Origin: CAZRUA01 sp964603125
GTDB taxonomy: Bacteria; Bacteroidota; Bacteroidia; B-17B0; Aurantibacillaceae
Direction: 5' to 3'
DNA length: 24,945 nucleotides
Assembly: GCA_964603125.1 (NCBI GenBank)
Contig: CAZRUA010000051.1
Span: 1 to 24,945, forward strand
Shown: positions 8,101-15,750 of the stretch, in pieces
How the letters are laid out: the number at the start of each line of letters is the position of its first letter
Position numbering within the stretch: the stretch's first letter is position 1
Position numbers and translations under genes: made by a program
The notes under the pieces: generated by a model
What the model saw: only the letters and a program-made list of their open reading frames with translations
Told to the model about the DNA's origin: nothing
Database searches by the model: none

Positions 8101-9427
8101 CACCACCAAATACCATTGGCTGACCATCCTTCCAAGTTCCAGTTATATATTGGTAGAAATGCGCACCATTACCAACAGAACCTGTAGGGTTACCTTGTGG
8201 CGAACCATCATTATTATAATATAAGAACTTAGACATTGAAATAGTTTCTCTCTCTGTTAATTCACTGATGATTTGCGTTGTATCTTGTTGTCCAGTTGTA
8301 GGGTCAACATAATATGTACAATCAGTACAACCGTCCTTATCATTATCAATACCATCACCAATATTAGCAACTGGCCCTTGGAAGAAATCACAGCCTAAGG
8401 CAGGTAATTTATCATGGTAACCAATTTGACCGCCTTGATCTTCATCATAGTTATCACCATTATAAATATAACCTAAACCACGTTGAACATCGCAACCAAT
8501 ATAATCATCAGAATAGTTACCCAAATCCGCATCAACCCACACACCAAAATATGTACTGTCTAATGTAAAGGTTCCACGATTAATTAATTGGAAATTGTAA
8601 AAAGTCATGTCATTTAACTCATCATTTGTAGAAAATGAAAACGCTTGACCCCTAATTTCCATACCGATTGCTTTACCGGTTGTTTCAGAGTGAATATTAC
8701 CTTTATCGTTAAATACCCACCATAAAGTTTGATCACCAAACAAACGATTTTTACAATCCGCTTTTGAAATTGAAGCTCCCGAAACATTATAACGAGGGAA
8801 ATCACCAGCACTTGGGTCATAAAAACCATCACTATTCAAATCCTCAAAAGGCGCTAAAGTAGGCAATTGCCCCAATGATTGATCACCATTACCTGGATAA
8901 TTTAAAATTGCGCTAGTTGGAGCACCACCTGCATAAAATTCATCAACCTCCTTACGAGTTATTTTAAAATGCTTATCGTACTTCACACAAATATCTGAAG
9001 AAGTCTCTGGATCAGAACCATTTAAACCTAATGGACCTGGCCAAAAGTCATTTCCAGTTTGACGGTAAGTTGCAGCTGCCACGTGTAATTGACCAGTTGC
9101 ATCATATCCACCAACCCATAACGAACCAGCAAACATTGAGTGTGAGTTAGATCCTTTAGGAATTTCGTATTTAGCGTTTGTTAAATCCCACCACATATCA
9201 CCTGCTGCTAGAATTCTTGTTCTAACGTTATTGATATCCAATTCGGTTTGAGCATTACCTGGGGAGCAATCACCAGCAACTACCTTAGAGTTGCTATCTG
9301 ATTCAGAGTTTGGATTAGCCATTTTACCGCCGTTCACATTTTCCTTTGCTGAAACCAAAGAAAAAGATGCTAGAGATAAAGCTAAGATTAACTTTTTACT
9401 CATTTTTATATTCGTTTTCATAATCAT
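5105..9427 (-). CDS. Large secreted protein with T9SS type A C-terminal sorting domain
   Basis: A 1440-residue exported protein. The signal peptide runs to about residue 27 (core LILALSLASFSLVSA), cleaving before KEN, so it lacks the Gln-first pattern of other exported proteins here. The last roughly 103 residues (1338-1440) form a sorting domain: VVPNPYYGYS, a strand-rich segment with IRIYNVSGTLVRTI, SGLYIIHVEAPG, then KWFGVMRP. This fits the T9SS type A family (TIGR04183-like). Cargo of this type crosses the outer membrane through SprA and is usually surface-attached. The N-terminal third has a conserved block (about 232-352) rich in Trp and Gly, including WWVFND, GVWVDADLG and GCDFFQGP, which I recognise from other Bacteroidota secreted proteins but cannot assign a function. 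Asp/Asn-rich loops (DLNSDG at 196-201, DGIDNDKDG at 358-366, NHNGDG further on) resemble calcium-binding loops. ATG at 9425-9427 is used; in-frame ATG codons 3 and 9 would also leave a signal peptide. Confidence 0.88.
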   Translation of the reverse strand: MIMKTNIKMSKKLILALSLASFSLVSAKENVNGGKMANPNSESDSNSKVVAGDCSPGNAQTELDINNVRTRILAAGDMWWDLTNAKYEIPKGSNSHSMFAGSLWVGGYDATGQLHVAAATYRQTGNDFWPGPLGLNGSDPETSSDICVKYDKHFKITRKEVDEFYAGGAPTSAILNYPGNGDQSLGQLPTLAPFEDLNSDGFYDPSAGDFPRYNVSGASISKADCKNRLFGDQTLWWVFNDKGNIHSETTGKAIGMEIRGQAFSFSTNDELNDMTFYNFQLINRGTFTLDSTYFGVWVDADLGNYSDDYIGCDVQRGLGYIYNGDNYDEDQGGQIGYHDKLPALGCDFFQGPVANIGDGIDNDKDGCTDCTYYVDPTTGQQDTTQIISELTERETISMSKFLYYNNDGSPQGNPTGSVGNGAHFYQYITGTWKDGQPMVFGGDGYPGHSGATAIPTNYMFPGDSDPDNFGTNGTPAPFANWSETNTGAGSNQPADRRFLQSAGPFTLIPGAVNYITYGLPWARTTQSGNNTAAVTLLKLADDKAQALFDNCFKVLDGPDAPDLTVQELENELVIYLTNKQGVSNNHETDRYHELDVTISSDINNPYKFYDFEGYMVYQLKDGTVSQTDLTNPDKARLIFQSDIQNGVSKLVNYTNDQDLGLVPKLMVTGEDKGIKTSFKVTQDQFASGNKTLVNHKTYYFMAVSYAYNEYLKYVNNVSPSYTCGIDGTGTGTYHCLTGDFTGQKTPFLLGRRNIQVYAGIPHNISVETNGTIQNSVYGSGPKITRIEGQGNGGNYLELTQSSIDAIFASTDNRVLNPTYEGGAGPINVKVVDPLKLTKADLTLKMVQVGTYQKNKLDETAKLNDTSNWVLSGTYIKDGSSFAINRNSTQFINLPTEQLVPEIGISLTISQVSDPRVQAASGQTYIPLSSSSIITSSLTFSDPNQNWLTGVADRDGQSPLNWVRSGKEEFGSGNIYNDYLFDITGPTGLTVSAYADPDQVAENIVGGTWAPPRLCASADPSSTTLQGYPVFANTQFKITNIDMRGASSVDVVLTSDQTKWSRCPVLDLAEGANKFKLRTAASVGKDGNPAIDADNNDFATGMSWFPGYAINVETGERLTIAFGENTADATNNGNDMLWNPTSTEVSFNGTTQYDMGGRHYIYVFNHNGDGVFNTPAALAGTPSDVNRYDAGVSLRKMLETYSTTGLSLPNRGKMMAEIMRDAMWVNIPLLKPGFNSIYNSNKAPTGIPSDAKVRIRVTKPYRYGYSTSYSKFWSDSVSNTSGTTSISAGAWPRTNYVKYYSTDTTTTPQNNNLPMYTFKTDELVQENDNTVTAKDGLAKINVVPNPYYGYSTYEKTRIDNIVKIVNLPVKCKIRIYNVSGTLVRTIDKDTDESTYVDWDLKNQKSISIASGLYIIHVEAPGVGEKIIKWFGVMRPLDLQSY

Positions 9428-9442
9428 CTATTAATTATTCAA

Positions 9443-12400
9443 TTAAAAACTAAATTGTACACCTACACGAATAACGCGCGGGCGGCTGAAATTACCAGGG
9501 TTGTTTAAAGCTGTATTATATAAATCCTTATAAGACGCAACATTTAAATTTGAATTGATTTGATTTTGGTATAATGGAGAAGTTAAATAACCGTCATCAG
9601 TTGGAGAACCTGTATAAGAGTATACACCAACTATGTTTTTAGTATTAAACAAGTTTAAAACTTGTAAATAAATATTTAAATCTGCTTCTTTCTCATCATC
9701 AGTACCCTTTTTACCCCAAGATAATTTAATATCCTTGTCAACACGCAAATCTGCGCGGAATTGCCATGGCAAATAAGAACCATTTAACGAACCTGCAATT
9801 GAAGAGTTTGCTGCAACACCTGAAGCAACAGCTGGAGTAGCTTGCGCTTGACGTGTATAAGGTGTACCACTTCCTAAACGGAATACCATGTTAGCTCCGA
9901 TATTGCGTAAAATTTGTTTTACCTCTCCTTTTTTGTTTTTACGAGTTGGTCCCTTGTAATCATTTCCATCACCAAAACGGTAGTCAAAGTTTGTAGTAAA
10001 TGTATGACGTTGATCAAAATCTAATGGTAAAGTAACACGTAAGTTTGGTTGACTAGAGTTAGCTAAGTTATAACCACCACTTGCATTTGAACCTGAACCA
10101 TCGGCAAATTGTAGAGTGTAGTTTGCGTTGATATAAACACCACCCGAACGACGTAAGTCATATTCAACAGAGAAACCTTTTACAGTACCAAAGTCAATAT
10201 TACCATAAGTTAAATAAGAGATAGGGTAAGCTTGATTTACACGTGTAATTTGAATCATATTTCTCATTTCACGATAGAAAGCTGTTAATTTTAAAGCTGC
10301 ATTTTTCTTCGCACTTAAAACTTGACTGTAACCTAACTCATAGTCAATTGTTTTCTCTGGTTTCAAATCAGGATTGTTTAACACACCACCTTGATTATTC
10401 GTCATGAATAAATAATCTTTAGGGTCTAAACGATTACCTGTTGTAGGACGTTGTGTTAACACATCATAATGAGCAAAGAAATTAGCTACGTCAGAAATTG
10501 GGAAAGAGAATGCAATACGAGGCATTACGTTGATTTGTGGTTTAAAATCTTTAAATGCACTTGTTTCGATTTTAACATTTTGATCTGTATTTTGTAAATA
10601 AGGTGCGATTGAACCAGTAGTAGTTTGAGAAGCAATAACTTTAGGGTCAGCAATCTCAGTACCTGTTGCGTCATACCAAATGTTTCCATCACGGTAACCC
10701 AAAACTGTTGTTGGATTTGCAATATCATCAACATAAACTACTGAAGTTTCAGAGATGTTTGTAGGAACTGTAGATCCTAAAATTTGACCATTTGTAGCCT
10801 TATCTTTGATAGTATAAGCATTCTTCACTAAGAATCTATCTTTCAATACCTTTTGATTTGCATCGTAACGATCAATACGTAAACCTACATTGAACTTAAT
10901 ATCCTTGAAATCAAATTTATCTTGAATGTAACCAGCCATGTAGATTGGGCGGAAAGCTCCAACTAAACGGTCATAAGAATCATTTGAATTTTTCTTATTA
11001 AAGAAATCATCAAAAGATGTTTTACCTTTTAAACGATTGCCATAATAATCGTAACCAAAAGCATCAACTAATGAACCTGAACCTTCATTTAACAATTCCT
11101 CAGCACTAAACATATTAATGTTTAATAAAGATGGGTCAAGCGCATCAATGTTAATATACTCAGTTGAAGTAACTGGCTTACCTAATGCTGCTAATAAATT
11201 TTTAGAGAAATTTGATTGAGCTGATGCATTATAAGCTACGTTGTAACCAAATAATGTATCAACGCCTTCCAGCCCATTGTATGAATCATCTACAATAAAT
11301 GGATTTGCCAAATCTAAAGAAGTATTGTGTTGATTAGCTAACTGACGAGCACGTGTCCATAAATCAGCTGGTGTCACACTGTAACCTCTATTATCACGTT
11401 GGTCAAACTCCATCCCTAACATTAAAGCATGATTCTTATAATCGAAAGAGAATGAAGATGTGATACGGAATTGTGTATTATCTGTAATAGAATAACCATT
11501 GTATTGACGTCCAGTATTTAACCATAAAGAGTAAACATTACCTGGGCGATCACCGTTACGTAAACCTTGTAAGAAAGATAATTCATCTAAGCTACCTATA
11601 CTTCCTGCATCAGCTAAGCTGTATACTTGAGTTGTGTAGTTAGAAGCCAACGGATTAATATCTCCAGGAGTATAATCTAATTGTGAATTAAAATCACCTG
11701 CATAGAAATAACCTGTGTTGCCAGTAATTTCATTTGAATCAATCTGGAAAGTATTATAGAAAGGTGTTGTTTGTTGATCAAACTTACCTATATATCCATA
11801 GTTAAATAATTTATCTTTATGTGTGTCATCCTGAGTAGTTGCCTTATACTTTTGGTAACCCACTTGGAAAGAAAAATAAGCATTCTTAATGTTTGATTGA
11901 GATTTTTCATCTTTACCTACATTACCAGAACCAAATTTTTGCGTTAAACGGGCATAACCACGCATAGTATTTTGAATTGTTTGAGGGTTATTAGCCGAAT
12001 TTAACAAAGAATAGTTGTAAATAAAAGCACGGCTATTAACATAATCCCAAGAACCACCTAAAGTAATATTAGTATTTTGAGAAGGTTTAAAATCCAATTT
12101 AGGGCTTAAACGGAAAGAACGTTGCCCAACATTTTGTCGAGCCTTAATTTTTTCCAAATCATCAGCAGTTAAGTACTCAGCCGAACGATAGTAACTACCA
12201 TTATCCGCTTTTACTAAAGGATTTTGTTCTAACTCTTTCATTTTTTCATCCTTAACTTTATAGATTCCAATTGCAGATGGATCTGGATCTTTTTCAGAAA
12301 CTACCTCACCAGCTAAGAATAAACCTAATAAAGGACGTTTGTTACCAGCAGAATCCTTTTTACTTAATAATGGACCACCAATAGAGAAACCTAAGAAATT

Positions 12401-13141
12401 ATATCCGTAAGCATCTGTAATTTGAGAAGAAATTGCTTCGGCACCACCAAACCATTTAGCTTGAGGGCCACGAGTTGTAATTGAGATAGCACCACCTGTA
12501 ACATCACCAATTGATGCAGGAACACCACCTAAAGTAACCGAAACTTGTTCAACCCCTTGTTGAGGAATACCTGTAGTACCAATTGCACGTTCACCATCAA
12601 TAAATATGTTAGTTGCACTTCCACGAGAACCACGAACATTTAAACCTGCACCTTCATCCGCTTGGTAAACACCAGCTGTTGTAGAAGCTACTGATAAAAT
12701 GTTTTTAGTTGCCATGTTTTGGTACTCTTCACGAGTAACAGTTCCACCTGATTTTGTATCTGGGTCAATTAATGGCTCAGCATAAGCAACAAAAACAACC
12801 TCTTCAACAACTACACCACCATCGGTTTCCATTGCGATATCAATTGATTTAATTGCATCATTGGTAACATTGATACCTGATAAACCACCTTTTTTGTAAC
12901 CCAAATTTGCGGCAACAACATCATACTTACCTGGTTGTAATGGCTTAATAACCGCTACACCTTCAAAATCTGTTTGCGCACCACCAACTTGGGCTCCAGC
13001 TTGCTGCACAATTACCGAAGCAAAAGGGATAGGTTCGCCCGTAGCTTTATCGGTTACTGTTACCTTAACACCCGCTTGGGAGAAGGCAAATGAGCTCATT
13101 GCAATAACTGCAATTAAACTTAAGTAAATCTTTCTTATCAT
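9443..13141 (-). CDS. TonB-dependent receptor with carboxypeptidase-regulatory-like domain
   Basis: A large outer-membrane receptor that imports a ligand using energy passed by TonB. Counting from the ATG at 13139-13141 it has 1232 residues. A GTG three codons upstream (13148-13150) would add MKI, but the ATG gives the better signal peptide. Signal cleavage is likely at S21-Q22 (SSFAFS-QAG). A CarboxypepD_reg-like beta-sandwich covers about 23-105 (VTVTDKATGEPIPFASV, then TDFEGVAVI). A TonB-box-like EEVVFVAY lies at about 113-120, the plug at about 130-225 (LNVRGSRG, IFIDGERAIG, TGGAISITTRG), and the rest is a 22-strand-type barrel ending in RVGVQFSF with a terminal Phe. No SusD-like lipoprotein gene follows. 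Instead, 15 bases downstream, comes a T9SS cargo and then a PorV-like barrel, so this is not a standard SusCD locus. The ligand is unknown. Confidence 0.93.
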   Translation of the reverse strand: MIRKIYLSLIAVIAMSSFAFSQAGVKVTVTDKATGEPIPFASVIVQQAGAQVGGAQTDFEGVAVIKPLQPGKYDVVAANLGYKKGGLSGINVTNDAIKSIDIAMETDGGVVVEEVVFVAYAEPLIDPDTKSGGTVTREEYQNMATKNILSVASTTAGVYQADEGAGLNVRGSRGSATNIFIDGERAIGTTGIPQQGVEQVSVTLGGVPASIGDVTGGAISITTRGPQAKWFGGAEAISSQITDAYGYNFLGFSIGGPLLSKKDSAGNKRPLLGLFLAGEVVSEKDPDPSAIGIYKVKDEKMKELEQNPLVKADNGSYYRSAEYLTADDLEKIKARQNVGQRSFRLSPKLDFKPSQNTNITLGGSWDYVNSRAFIYNYSLLNSANNPQTIQNTMRGYARLTQKFGSGNVGKDEKSQSNIKNAYFSFQVGYQKYKATTQDDTHKDKLFNYGYIGKFDQQTTPFYNTFQIDSNEITGNTGYFYAGDFNSQLDYTPGDINPLASNYTTQVYSLADAGSIGSLDELSFLQGLRNGDRPGNVYSLWLNTGRQYNGYSITDNTQFRITSSFSFDYKNHALMLGMEFDQRDNRGYSVTPADLWTRARQLANQHNTSLDLANPFIVDDSYNGLEGVDTLFGYNVAYNASAQSNFSKNLLAALGKPVTSTEYINIDALDPSLLNINMFSAEELLNEGSGSLVDAFGYDYYGNRLKGKTSFDDFFNKKNSNDSYDRLVGAFRPIYMAGYIQDKFDFKDIKFNVGLRIDRYDANQKVLKDRFLVKNAYTIKDKATNGQILGSTVPTNISETSVVYVDDIANPTTVLGYRDGNIWYDATGTEIADPKVIASQTTTGSIAPYLQNTDQNVKIETSAFKDFKPQINVMPRIAFSFPISDVANFFAHYDVLTQRPTTGNRLDPKDYLFMTNNQGGVLNNPDLKPEKTIDYELGYSQVLSAKKNAALKLTAFYREMRNMIQITRVNQAYPISYLTYGNIDFGTVKGFSVEYDLRRSGGVYINANYTLQFADGSGSNASGGYNLANSSQPNLRVTLPLDFDQRHTFTTNFDYRFGDGNDYKGPTRKNKKGEVKQILRNIGANMVFRLGSGTPYTRQAQATPAVASGVAANSSIAGSLNGSYLPWQFRADLRVDKDIKLSWGKKGTDDEKEADLNIYLQVLNLFNTKNIVGVYSYTGSPTDDGYLTSPLYQNQINSNLNVASYKDLYNTALNNPGNFSRPRVIRVGVQFSF

Positions 13142-13446
13142 AATTTTCACTATTATATGTGTTTCCTTGAAAATAGAAGTTCGTAAAAATAGAAACCTAT
13201 GTTAAATAATGCCAAAATTTTTGTTTCTTTTTTATTAACTAACTGATATTCAAGTGTAAAAAATTTCGCTTTCGCTGTAACTTTTACAAATTTTAACAAT
13301 TAATATACAATATTAAGAAATAAGTCTCGTTTTACCTTTTTTAAACTAATAAGTGGTAGGTTTTTTTAGGTAAGTGGTAAAACACTTTTTTAAAAGACGA
13401 ATTAGAGGTGCTAAATGGAAATCATAAAATAATATAGTAACGAAAA
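13142..13446. other. Gene-free leader region upstream of the TonB receptor operon
   Basis: About 300 bases of very AT-rich DNA between the receptor start and the terminator of the small basic-protein gene. I find no credible coding sequence or RNA gene. It must carry the promoter of the 9-kb minus-strand operon. The only -7-like box I see on the minus strand is TACACTTG at 13251-13258, one mismatch from the Bacteroidota TAnnTTTG, and it has no convincing -33 TTG at the right spacing, so I do not call it. It also holds a 7-bp inverted repeat (TGTAAAA at 13255-13261, TTTTACA at 13282-13288) and the 9-bp direct repeats described separately. Confidence 0.6.
13350..13379. repeat. Two 9-bp direct repeats with 21-bp period (possible operator)
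   Basis: TAAGTGGTA occurs at 13350-13358 and again at 13371-13379, with exactly 12 bases between copies, so both face the same side of the helix. It lies about 200 bases upstream of the TonB receptor start. A 9-bp direct repeat with a 12-bp gap is the layout bound by LytTR-type regulators, but the sequence matches the published consensus only partly. The same 9-mer occurs twice elsewhere in the window, singly and within genes, so function is inference. Confidence 0.3.
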
Positions 13447-13486
13447 AACAAAAAGGACCAAAATTTGATTTTTGGTCCTTTTTGTT
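13447..13486 (-). terminator. Strong intrinsic terminator after the small basic exported protein gene
   Basis: A perfect 17-bp inverted repeat (AACAAAAAGGACCAAAA and its complement) around a 6-base loop. It starts one base after the stop codon of the 94-residue gene. Read on the minus strand the right arm ends in TTTTTGTTTTTT, a U-rich tail. The A-rich arms would also let it work in the other direction, although no plus-strand gene runs into it. It closes the cysS-to-small-protein series. Confidence 0.88.
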
Positions 13487-13487
13487 T

Positions 13488-13772
13488 CTATTTTTTTAAG
13501 TTTTGTTTTGCTGACCTCTTTCTATTTTTCTTCATTCGTTTTTGCACATCCTTTGTTTGAATCCTTTTGTGGTGCTGCTTTACAGCTTTTTCATCCTCAC
13601 GCTTTTTCTTTCTAGCTTCTTTCCATTTTGCTTTATCTTTTTTACGTTTCGCACGCTCAGATTTTGGTGACATTTTCTTTTTGTCAGCATCGCCACCTTC
13701 AGATTGCGAAAAGGCTTGCTGCGAAAGCGCTAAAGCGAAAAGTAAGATAATCAGTTTAATGTATTTTTTCAT
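13488..13772 (-). CDS. Small Lys/Arg-rich exported protein of unknown function
   Basis: A 94-residue protein. Residues 1-22 are a signal peptide with a Lys-rich start and Leu/Ala core (LIILLFALALSQQAFS), probably cleaved at S22-Q23 so that mature Gln would be first. The 72-residue mature part is extremely basic: by my count 24 Lys and 8 Arg, about 44 per cent, mixed with Asp/Glu, two adjacent His and almost no hydrophobic residues, so it is probably helical or disordered. I recognise no domain. Export of such a basic peptide suggests binding to anionic envelope or extracellular polymers, but that is speculation. It starts 8 bases after the dCMP deaminase gene and ends directly at a strong terminator, so it is the last gene of the operon. 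The ATG at 13770-13772 and the clean signal peptide support a real gene. Confidence 0.75.
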   Translation of the reverse strand: MKKYIKLIILLFALALSQQAFSQSEGGDADKKKMSPKSERAKRKKDKAKWKEARKKKREDEKAVKQHHKRIQTKDVQKRMKKNRKRSAKQNLKK

Positions 13773-13780
13773 TTCAAAAA

Positions 13781-14242
13781 CTAGTTAGTTGGTGCATATT
13801 TAACAACATCCACGCCAAATTTCCTAAGGAAATCTACTCCTTCGTCACTTGGTATTCCTTTGTACTGGGCATAAGAATTTAAAAAATAAACCTTCTTAAT
13901 TCCCACCGAATAAATTACGCGTGCACATGCTATGCATGGTGAAAGCGTTACGTACAAAGTACATCCGCCCATATCCATTTTATTTTTTGCTGCATACAAA
14001 ATTGCATTTTGCTCGGCATGCAAAGCTAAAGAACAGCTTCCCTTACTATCTCGAGGGCATCCGTGCTCAGGCCATTCCACATCACAATTATGAGTGCCTG
14101 CAGGCGGACCATTATAACCAAGTGACACAATGCGTGTATCCTTTGTTAAAACTGCACCTACTTGCGCCTTTATGCAATGCGATTTTTGACTCAAAGTTTG
14201 AGCCAAATCCATGTAAATATCATCAAAACTCGGTTTGTTCAT
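13781..14242 (-). CDS. dCMP deaminase family protein
   Basis: A 153-residue cytidine/deoxycytidylate deaminase-fold enzyme that converts dCMP to dUMP for thymidylate synthesis. The zinc site is complete: HAEQNAI (75-81) gives the His ligand H75 and catalytic E77, and SPCIACARVI (101-110) gives C103 and C106. The segment NGPPAGTHNCDVEW (44-57) and the extra Cys/His-rich stretch with C53, H60, C62 and C70 are typical of dCMP deaminases (ComEB-like) and may bind a second metal. The N-terminal SFDDIYMDLAQTLSQKSHCIKAQVGAVL pattern (5-32) also fits. It follows the MORN lipoprotein gene with a 10-base gap and precedes the small basic-protein gene by 8 bases. These neighbours are unrelated in function, so the operon tells little about it. 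Confidence 0.93.
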   Translation of the reverse strand: MNKPSFDDIYMDLAQTLSQKSHCIKAQVGAVLTKDTRIVSLGYNGPPAGTHNCDVEWPEHGCPRDSKGSCSLALHAEQNAILYAAKNKMDMGGCTLYVTLSPCIACARVIYSVGIKKVYFLNSYAQYKGIPSDEGVDFLRKFGVDVVKYAPTN

Positions 14243-14252
14243 TTTCTTAGCC

Positions 14253-14750
14253 TTACTTAATCAATTCCTCTTTTACTACATTCCCTAAAGTATCATAAAT
14301 AACATAACGATAAGGTTTTCCTAAACTATCATTGTAAATCCATTTACCAACAGATTTGTCATTCTTTTGAATACCTGAATACATAAGGTTTCCATTAGGA
14401 TAATATACTTTTTCTTCGCCTTGCATTACACCATTTAGATAATCAGCTTCAGTTTGAAGGTTTCCATTTTCAAAAAAATACATCCACTTGCTGTGTCGTT
14501 TTCCAAAGCGAAAATAACCCTTAACACGAATTACTCCGTTTGGATATTTCACGATATGATCGCCAGTGTAATTGGTATCAGGCGGTTCTAAAGAAAGTAG
14601 AATTTCATTTTTAACAGCTTTCATTTGCTCAAAAGCTAATGAATCTTTATTTTCTGCAGTTTTAACTTCGTTAGTTTTTGAACCACAGCTACTAAAAGCC
14701 ATGATAACCGAAATTATAAGAACAAAACAAATATTATTTATTGAATACAT
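14253..14750 (-). CDS. MORN-repeat (YwqK-like) lipoprotein
   Basis: A 165-residue predicted lipoprotein. The signal peptide (about 1-21, core FVLIISVIMAF) ends in a lipobox-like FSSC, giving lipidated C22, followed by a short linker rich in Lys, Glu and Asn. The mature part carries tandem MORN_2-type repeats: KYPNGVIRVKGYFRFGKRHSKWMYFFENGNLQTEADYLNG is split into two repeats, and a third starts at VYYPNGNL. The YxNGxxxxxGxxxxGxxxGxWxxYxxNG pattern is the family hallmark. Such proteins are often named YwqK-family antitoxins by homology, but nothing here points to a toxin. It is common in Bacteroidota envelopes and its function is not known. It lies 23 bases after the polyprenyl synthase gene, inside the long minus-strand series. 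A second protein of this type is at 21066-21956. Confidence 0.82.
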   Translation of the reverse strand: MYSINNICFVLIISVIMAFSSCGSKTNEVKTAENKDSLAFEQMKAVKNEILLSLEPPDTNYTGDHIVKYPNGVIRVKGYFRFGKRHSKWMYFFENGNLQTEADYLNGVMQGEEKVYYPNGNLMYSGIQKNDKSVGKWIYNDSLGKPYRYVIYDTLGNVVKEELIK

Positions 14751-14773
14751 TATTTTTAAAATTAAATTTAAAA

Positions 14774-15748
14774 CTATTTTTTACGCTCGCTAGTATAAAT
14801 TACTAGCTCCTCAAGCGCTTGTCGCGATTGGTTTTCGGGGGCCAATTTTAACAAATCAAGGGCTTTGTTTTTATAGTTATGCATAACATCATTTGCGTAT
14901 TCTAAACCTTTTTTAGCAATCACAAAATCTATTACTTGCTTAACCTTTTCGGGGTTGTTATTATTGTTTTTTACAATATTAATGATTTTTTTTCTATCAA
15001 AAAAGGTCGAATTATTAAGTGCATAAATAAGTGGTAAAGTCATTTTCTTCTCCTTGATATCAATTCCAGTTGGTTTACCAATATCATCTCCATTACCATA
15101 ATCAAATAAATCGTCCTTTATCTGAAACGCAATACCAGTTAAAGAACCAAACTCGTGCATTAACTTAATTTTCTTTTCATCTTTTGTTACAGAAGCTACA
15201 CCCGAAGCACAACAAGCGGCAATTAAAGTAGCCGTTTTTTGACGGATAATTTCATAATACACTTCCTCCGAGATATCCAGTTTACGAGCCTTTTCAATTT
15301 GAAGTAATTCTCCTTCACTCATCTCGCGCACAGCATTACTTACAATTTTTAAAATATCAAAATCATTGTTATCCAATGAAAGTAAAAGTCCTTTTGATAA
15401 AAGAAAATCACCAATTAGAACGGCAATTTTATTCTTCCACAAAGCATTAACCGAGAAGAAACCTCTACGCTCATTGCTATCATCCACCACATCGTCATGC
15501 ACCAAAGTTGCTGTATGCAATAACTCTATTAAAGAAGCTGCGCGATAAGTAGTTTCATTGATTTCGCCAAAAGTTTGAGCACTTAAAAAAACAAATACAG
15601 GTCGAATTTGTTTACCCTTACGTTTTACAATATACGCAGTGATTTTATCTAACAAAGGTACAGAGCTTCGCATGTTTTCGCGAAACTTTTTTTCGAATGC
15701 TTCCATGTGTGGAAGTATAGGTGCTTTTATTTTTTCGGCTGGTGACAA
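14774..15748 (-). CDS. Long-chain polyprenyl (octaprenyl-type) diphosphate synthase
   Basis: A 324-residue all-helical trans-prenyltransferase that extends allylic diphosphates with isopentenyl diphosphate, most likely making the side chain of menaquinone. The first Asp-rich motif is HDDVVDDSNERRG (84-96, D85, D86, D89) and the second is KDDLFD (211-216). KGKQIRP (44-50) binds the isopentenyl substrate. The residue five before the first motif is Ala (A80), a small residue typical of long-chain enzymes. The start is unusual: no ATG lies upstream in frame, and the family N-terminus (KIKAP, HMEAFEKKF) extends before the first internal ATG at 15704-15706, so I choose TTG at 15746-15748. A perfect 16-bp hairpin ends three bases upstream of this TTG. 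The family call is firm and the chain length is inference. Confidence 0.93.
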   Translation of the reverse strand: MSPAEKIKAPILPHMEAFEKKFRENMRSSVPLLDKITAYIVKRKGKQIRPVFVFLSAQTFGEINETTYRAASLIELLHTATLVHDDVVDDSNERRGFFSVNALWKNKIAVLIGDFLLSKGLLLSLDNNDFDILKIVSNAVREMSEGELLQIEKARKLDISEEVYYEIIRQKTATLIAACCASGVASVTKDEKKIKLMHEFGSLTGIAFQIKDDLFDYGNGDDIGKPTGIDIKEKKMTLPLIYALNNSTFFDRKKIINIVKNNNNNPEKVKQVIDFVIAKKGLEYANDVMHNYKNKALDLLKLAPENQSRQALEELVIYTSERKK

Positions 15749-15750
15749 AA

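Noticed and set aside
13251..13258. TACACTTG as the -7 box of the receptor operon promoter
   Set aside because: One mismatch and no -33 TTG at 17-19 bases; too weak in such AT-rich DNA to call.
13567..13788. A 73-codon plus-strand frame opposite the small basic-protein gene
   Set aside because: Its Phe/Ser-rich composition is what the complement of Lys/Arg codons would give. The minus-strand frame has a clean signal peptide and a terminator right after it.
13921..14250. A 109-codon plus-strand frame opposite the dCMP deaminase
   Set aside because: It overlaps a gene with a complete zinc site and shows no family signature.
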